Positions 61,658 to 64,000 of a DNA stretch of 64,000 nucleotides are shown here, one piece after another. Positions within the stretch are counted from its first letter, which is position 1; every line of letters starts with the position of its first letter. Source of the stretch: Chloroflexota bacterium (lineage in GTDB: Bacteria > Chloroflexota > Anaerolineae > Anaerolineales > Villigracilaceae); assembly GCA_016235445.1 (NCBI GenBank), contig JACRLB010000036.1, positions 62,001 to 126,000 of the forward strand, given 5' to 3'. The position numbers and the translations under genes were made by a program. The notes below the pieces were generated by a model. It did not search any database. It saw only the letters and a program-made list of their open reading frames with translations, and was not told the origin of the DNA.

Positions 61658-62239
61658 ATGACCGAACCCTACCTCCTCATCGGCCTCGGCAACCCTGGCC
61701 GCGAATACAAAGACACCCGCCACAACATTGGCTTCATGCTCGTTGACCACATCGCCGTCCGCTTGAATGCGCGGGGGATGAAACTGCAATCCAAAGCCAT
61801 TGTCATTTCTGCGCTTTACGAAGAGCGGAAGATTATCCTTGCCAAGCCGCAGACCTACATGAATTTATCAGGTCAATCGGTGCAGGGACTGTTGCACTAC
61901 TACAAGATTCCCTTTGAAAACCTGCTTGTGGCACACGATGACCTTGACCTGCCCTTCGGCACGATCCGCATCCGTCCCACTGGCGGCCCAGGCGGACAGC
62001 GCGGCATGGCTTCCACCATCGAACAGCTTGGCACGAAAGACTTCCCCCGCCTGCGCCTCGGCATTGGCCGCCCCCCCGGCCGCATGGACGCGAAGGATTA
62101 TGTCTTGCAGGATTTCTCCAAAGACGACATCAAACTCCTCCCCGAAATTCTAGACCGCGGAGTGGATGCCGCTCTCACCTTCGTCACTCACGGCCTGAAC
62201 AAAGCCATGAATCAATTCAATGGAACAGGCGAATCGTAA
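61658..62239 (+). CDS. pth: Peptidyl-tRNA hydrolase
   Basis: Frees tRNA from stalled peptidyl-tRNA. The pattern YLLIGLGNPGREYKDTRHNIGFMLVD, the catalytic His in TRHN, KPQTYMNLSGQSV, and HDDLDLPFGTIRIRPTGGPGGQRGMASTIEQLGT all match. The 193 residues are normal for the family. The upstream 61621-61657 is an ACTTGAAACATGATACTTGG word repeat and I see no ribosome site there. The start at MTEPYLL is chosen since the family begins just before the IGLGNPG strand. Confidence 0.95.
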   Translation: MTEPYLLIGLGNPGREYKDTRHNIGFMLVDHIAVRLNARGMKLQSKAIVISALYEERKIILAKPQTYMNLSGQSVQGLLHYYKIPFENLLVAHDDLDLPFGTIRIRPTGGPGGQRGMASTIEQLGTKDFPRLRLGIGRPPGRMDAKDYVLQDFSKDDIKLLPEILDRGVDAALTFVTHGLNKAMNQFNGTGES

Positions 62240-62265
62240 TTCTCCAATCGTAAATCGTAAATCGA

Positions 62266-64000
62266 ATGCATCTTCTTTCTTCCATCCAAAGCCTGGCAGA
62301 GTACAAAAAACTGCTGACCGAACTCGCCGCTGGCAAACCAGCCTCAGGGCTGGGCCTGCCGCGTTCTGCGCGCTTGCCTGTTCTGGCATCCCTGCACGCG
62401 GATTTGAACCAGCCCGTTCTGCTCATCACAGACCGAGCCGACCATGCTTTGGCAATGTTCGATGAACTGGGTTTTTGGACAAAATCTCCGCGCTATTTGT
62501 TTGCGGAGCCGAATCCGCTTTTCTATGAAGAAGCCGCATGGGGAATCACAACCCGCCGCGAACGTTTGTCAGTCCTCACTGCACTCTCTAATTACCATTT
62601 ACCATTTACCAAAAAACCCGAATCCCCGCCGATCATTGTTGCATCAGCCCGTGCGTTGATGACGCGCACCCTGCCGCGGCGCGACTTTCTCAAAGCGTGT
62701 AAAAAACTGTCAGTAAACCAGAACAGCCAACCCGATGGCCTGATGCGTGAATGGGCGAGGATCGGCTACCAGCGTGTGAACACGGTCCTCGAGCCAGGTC
62801 AATTCTCTCATCGCGGAGGTCTCCTTGATATCTGGCCTTCCATCGAATCAAATCCCGTGCGCCTGGATTTCTTTGGCGACGAAATCGAAACCATCCGCAG
62901 TTTTGACCCAGCCACCCAGCGCACGCTTGAGAAGCTGGAGAATGTTCTCGTTACGCCTGCACGCGAATTTTTGGCCGAGACGATGGATGATGCAATTCGA
63001 CTTTCTGAATTTCACATTCCACTGCTTCACCCACAGCCCGCGTCTCTGCTGGATTATCTCCCGCAAAAAACGATGATGATCGTGGACGATCTGAGCCTTG
63101 TGGAAATGATGGCAAATGAGATCGAAGAGCAGGCGGTTAAGTTCAGGCGCGAGAGCATCGAAGAGCAAACGCTTTCTGCGAATTTTCCCGTGCCGTATCT
63201 TCCCTGGTCGGAATTAAATGATTCGCTTGGAGAATTTACGAATCTGGAATTGGCCGATTCGAACAGGCCTGAGATCGGAGAATTGGAGAATTCCCTTTCA
63301 ACGTGTTTTGCTCACGATGAAAGATTTGGCGGCAGGCTCAAGCCATTCATTGATTATCTTGCTTCCATCATGGAGAGCGGCGAGCAGGTCTTCATCGTCT
63401 CTCGCCAGTCGCCGCGCCTGCACGAAATGTGGAACGAACATTATCCCGATTCCGATTTCAAGAATTTGGAATTTATCGAAGCCTCCCTATCCGAAGGCTT
63501 TGTCCTAACCAAACAATCTCTAATCTCTAATCCCCAATCCCCAATCTCCAGTCTTCATGTACCAAGAACTCACCTCATCACCGATTCCGAAATCTTCGGC
63601 TGGGAACGCCCCCAACCCCGCGCGCGCCAGCGGCAGGTTGCAGATACGCCCGAATCGTTGTATGCGGATTTGCAGGTTGGCGACTATATCGTCCACGTGG
63701 ATCACGGCATTGGACGCTTCGCGGGTCTGATTCAGCGACAGTTGGACGGCCACGAAAGAGAGTATCTAGCTGTTGAATACGACCGCAGTGACACTCTCTA
63801 CGTCCCCGTCCATCAAGCGGACAGACTCACGCGCTACGTTGGCGCGGATGGCGGCAAGCCTTCCCTCGATAATCTTGGCGGGCAGGCCTGGGCAGAGACG
63901 AAGTCCCGCGTCAAAGAAGCCGTGCAAAAAGTGGCGGAAGACTTGCTCGATCTGTATGCGCATCGTCAGGTTGTGCAGGGATATGCCTTCTCCGAAGACA
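62266..64000 (+). CDS. mfd: Transcription-repair coupling factor Mfd, N-terminal part (runs off the window)
   Basis: Residues 1-578 are in the window. Features are the UvrB-like N-terminus (PVLASLHADLNQPVLLITD, FSHRGGLLDIWPSI, PVRLDFFGDEIETIRSFDPATQR), and, near the end, the RNA-polymerase-interacting part (GDYIVHVDHGIGRFAGL, EYLAVEYDRSDTLYVPV). Two word-repeat peptides are inserted: ALSNYHLPFTKKP and KQSLISNPQSPISSLHVP. It removes stalled RNA polymerase at DNA damage and recruits UvrA. The start follows CGTAAATCGTAAATCG and has no ribosome site. Confidence 0.95.
   Translation, partial: MHLLSSIQSLAEYKKLLTELAAGKPASGLGLPRSARLPVLASLHADLNQPVLLITDRADHALAMFDELGFWTKSPRYLFAEPNPLFYEEAAWGITTRRERLSVLTALSNYHLPFTKKPESPPIIVASARALMTRTLPRRDFLKACKKLSVNQNSQPDGLMREWARIGYQRVNTVLEPGQFSHRGGLLDIWPSIESNPVRLDFFGDEIETIRSFDPATQRTLEKLENVLVTPAREFLAETMDDAIRLSEFHIPLLHPQPASLLDYLPQKTMMIVDDLSLVEMMANEIEEQAVKFRRESIEEQTLSANFPVPYLPWSELNDSLGEFTNLELADSNRPEIGELENSLSTCFAHDERFGGRLKPFIDYLASIMESGEQVFIVSRQSPRLHEMWNEHYPDSDFKNLEFIEASLSEGFVLTKQSLISNPQSPISSLHVPRTHLITDSEIFGWERPQPRARQRQVADTPESLYADLQVGDYIVHVDHGIGRFAGLIQRQLDGHEREYLAVEYDRSDTLYVPVHQADRLTRYVGADGGKPSLDNLGGQAWAETKSRVKEAVQKVAEDLLDLYAHRQVVQGYAFSED
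63514..63555 (+). repeat. CAATCTCTAATCTC word repeat inside mfd
   Basis: ACAATCTCTAATCTCTAATC then CCCAATCCCCAATCTCCAG encode KQSLISNPQSPISS, with no counterpart in usual Mfd. A second, TTACCATTTACC-type, insert is at 62590-62610. Confidence 0.8.

Overview
The window reads as a chromosomal segment of an uncultured Chloroflexota bacterium, most likely class Anaerolineae. This rests on the lipoproteins with T/P/A-rich linkers after the lipobox, the secreted protein built from repeated VQYFQRARFEY units, a TatC with a long N-terminal extension, a Gls24/NusB/Tat cluster, and the large number of short palindromic and short-word repeats. Taxonomy is inferred from gene content. No rRNA is present, and the only tRNA is tRNA-Ser(CGA).

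Layout. 0-10 kb: a propeller lipoprotein, an rRNA methyltransferase, a LysM membrane protein, a CorC-type transporter, a deaminase, and selD. The selD gene carries an in-frame UGA that almost certainly encodes selenocysteine. A frameshifted SPFH gene and a PyrK-like protein with an 8-residue tandem repeat follow. 10-24 kb: wecB/wecC for UDP-ManNAcA, an NfeD-slipin pair, an acyltransferase, RNase D with a beta-CASP nuclease, tRNA-Ser, and alaS. Just upstream of alaS lies a decayed copy of its own 5' end with a DUF6883/DUF4926 gene pair in between. 24-34 kb: a response regulator-GGDEF protein, a VWA lipoprotein, a methyltransferase, a HAD phosphatase, and a peptide-type ABC transporter with an amidohydrolase. 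34-50 kb: mnmA, an S9 peptidase, DedA and VanZ membrane proteins, a penicillin-acylase-family hydrolase, a large carbohydrate-binding-like lipoprotein, tatA/tatC-nusB-gls24-fabG, a DUF1461 protein and a spermidine-synthase-like membrane protein. 50-58 kb: an accessory island of two paralogous secreted proteins, a decayed IS4-family element and a PQQ-type sugar dehydrogenase; the three secreted proteins share a C-terminal module. 58-64 kb: pyrG, a roadblock protein, pth and the start of mfd, which runs off the window.

The most striking theme is repeats. Five copies of a 161-180 bp MITE (about 22-bp terminal inverted repeats, 8-9 bp target duplications) lie between genes. Two further terminal-inverted-repeat elements have 8-bp and 10-11-bp flanking duplications. 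Several families of perfect hairpins recur. Short degenerate word repeats of the CCAATCTCCAATC, TTACCATTTACC and CGAGAAACGAG kinds occur between genes and also in frame inside essential genes (alaS, mnmA, mfd, wecB), where they add peptides to otherwise conserved proteins.

Promoters also look uniform. Many genes have a GGTATAAT-like -10 box with no visible -35, and several of these boxes end only 6-10 bases before the start codon, implying leaderless or near-leaderless mRNAs.
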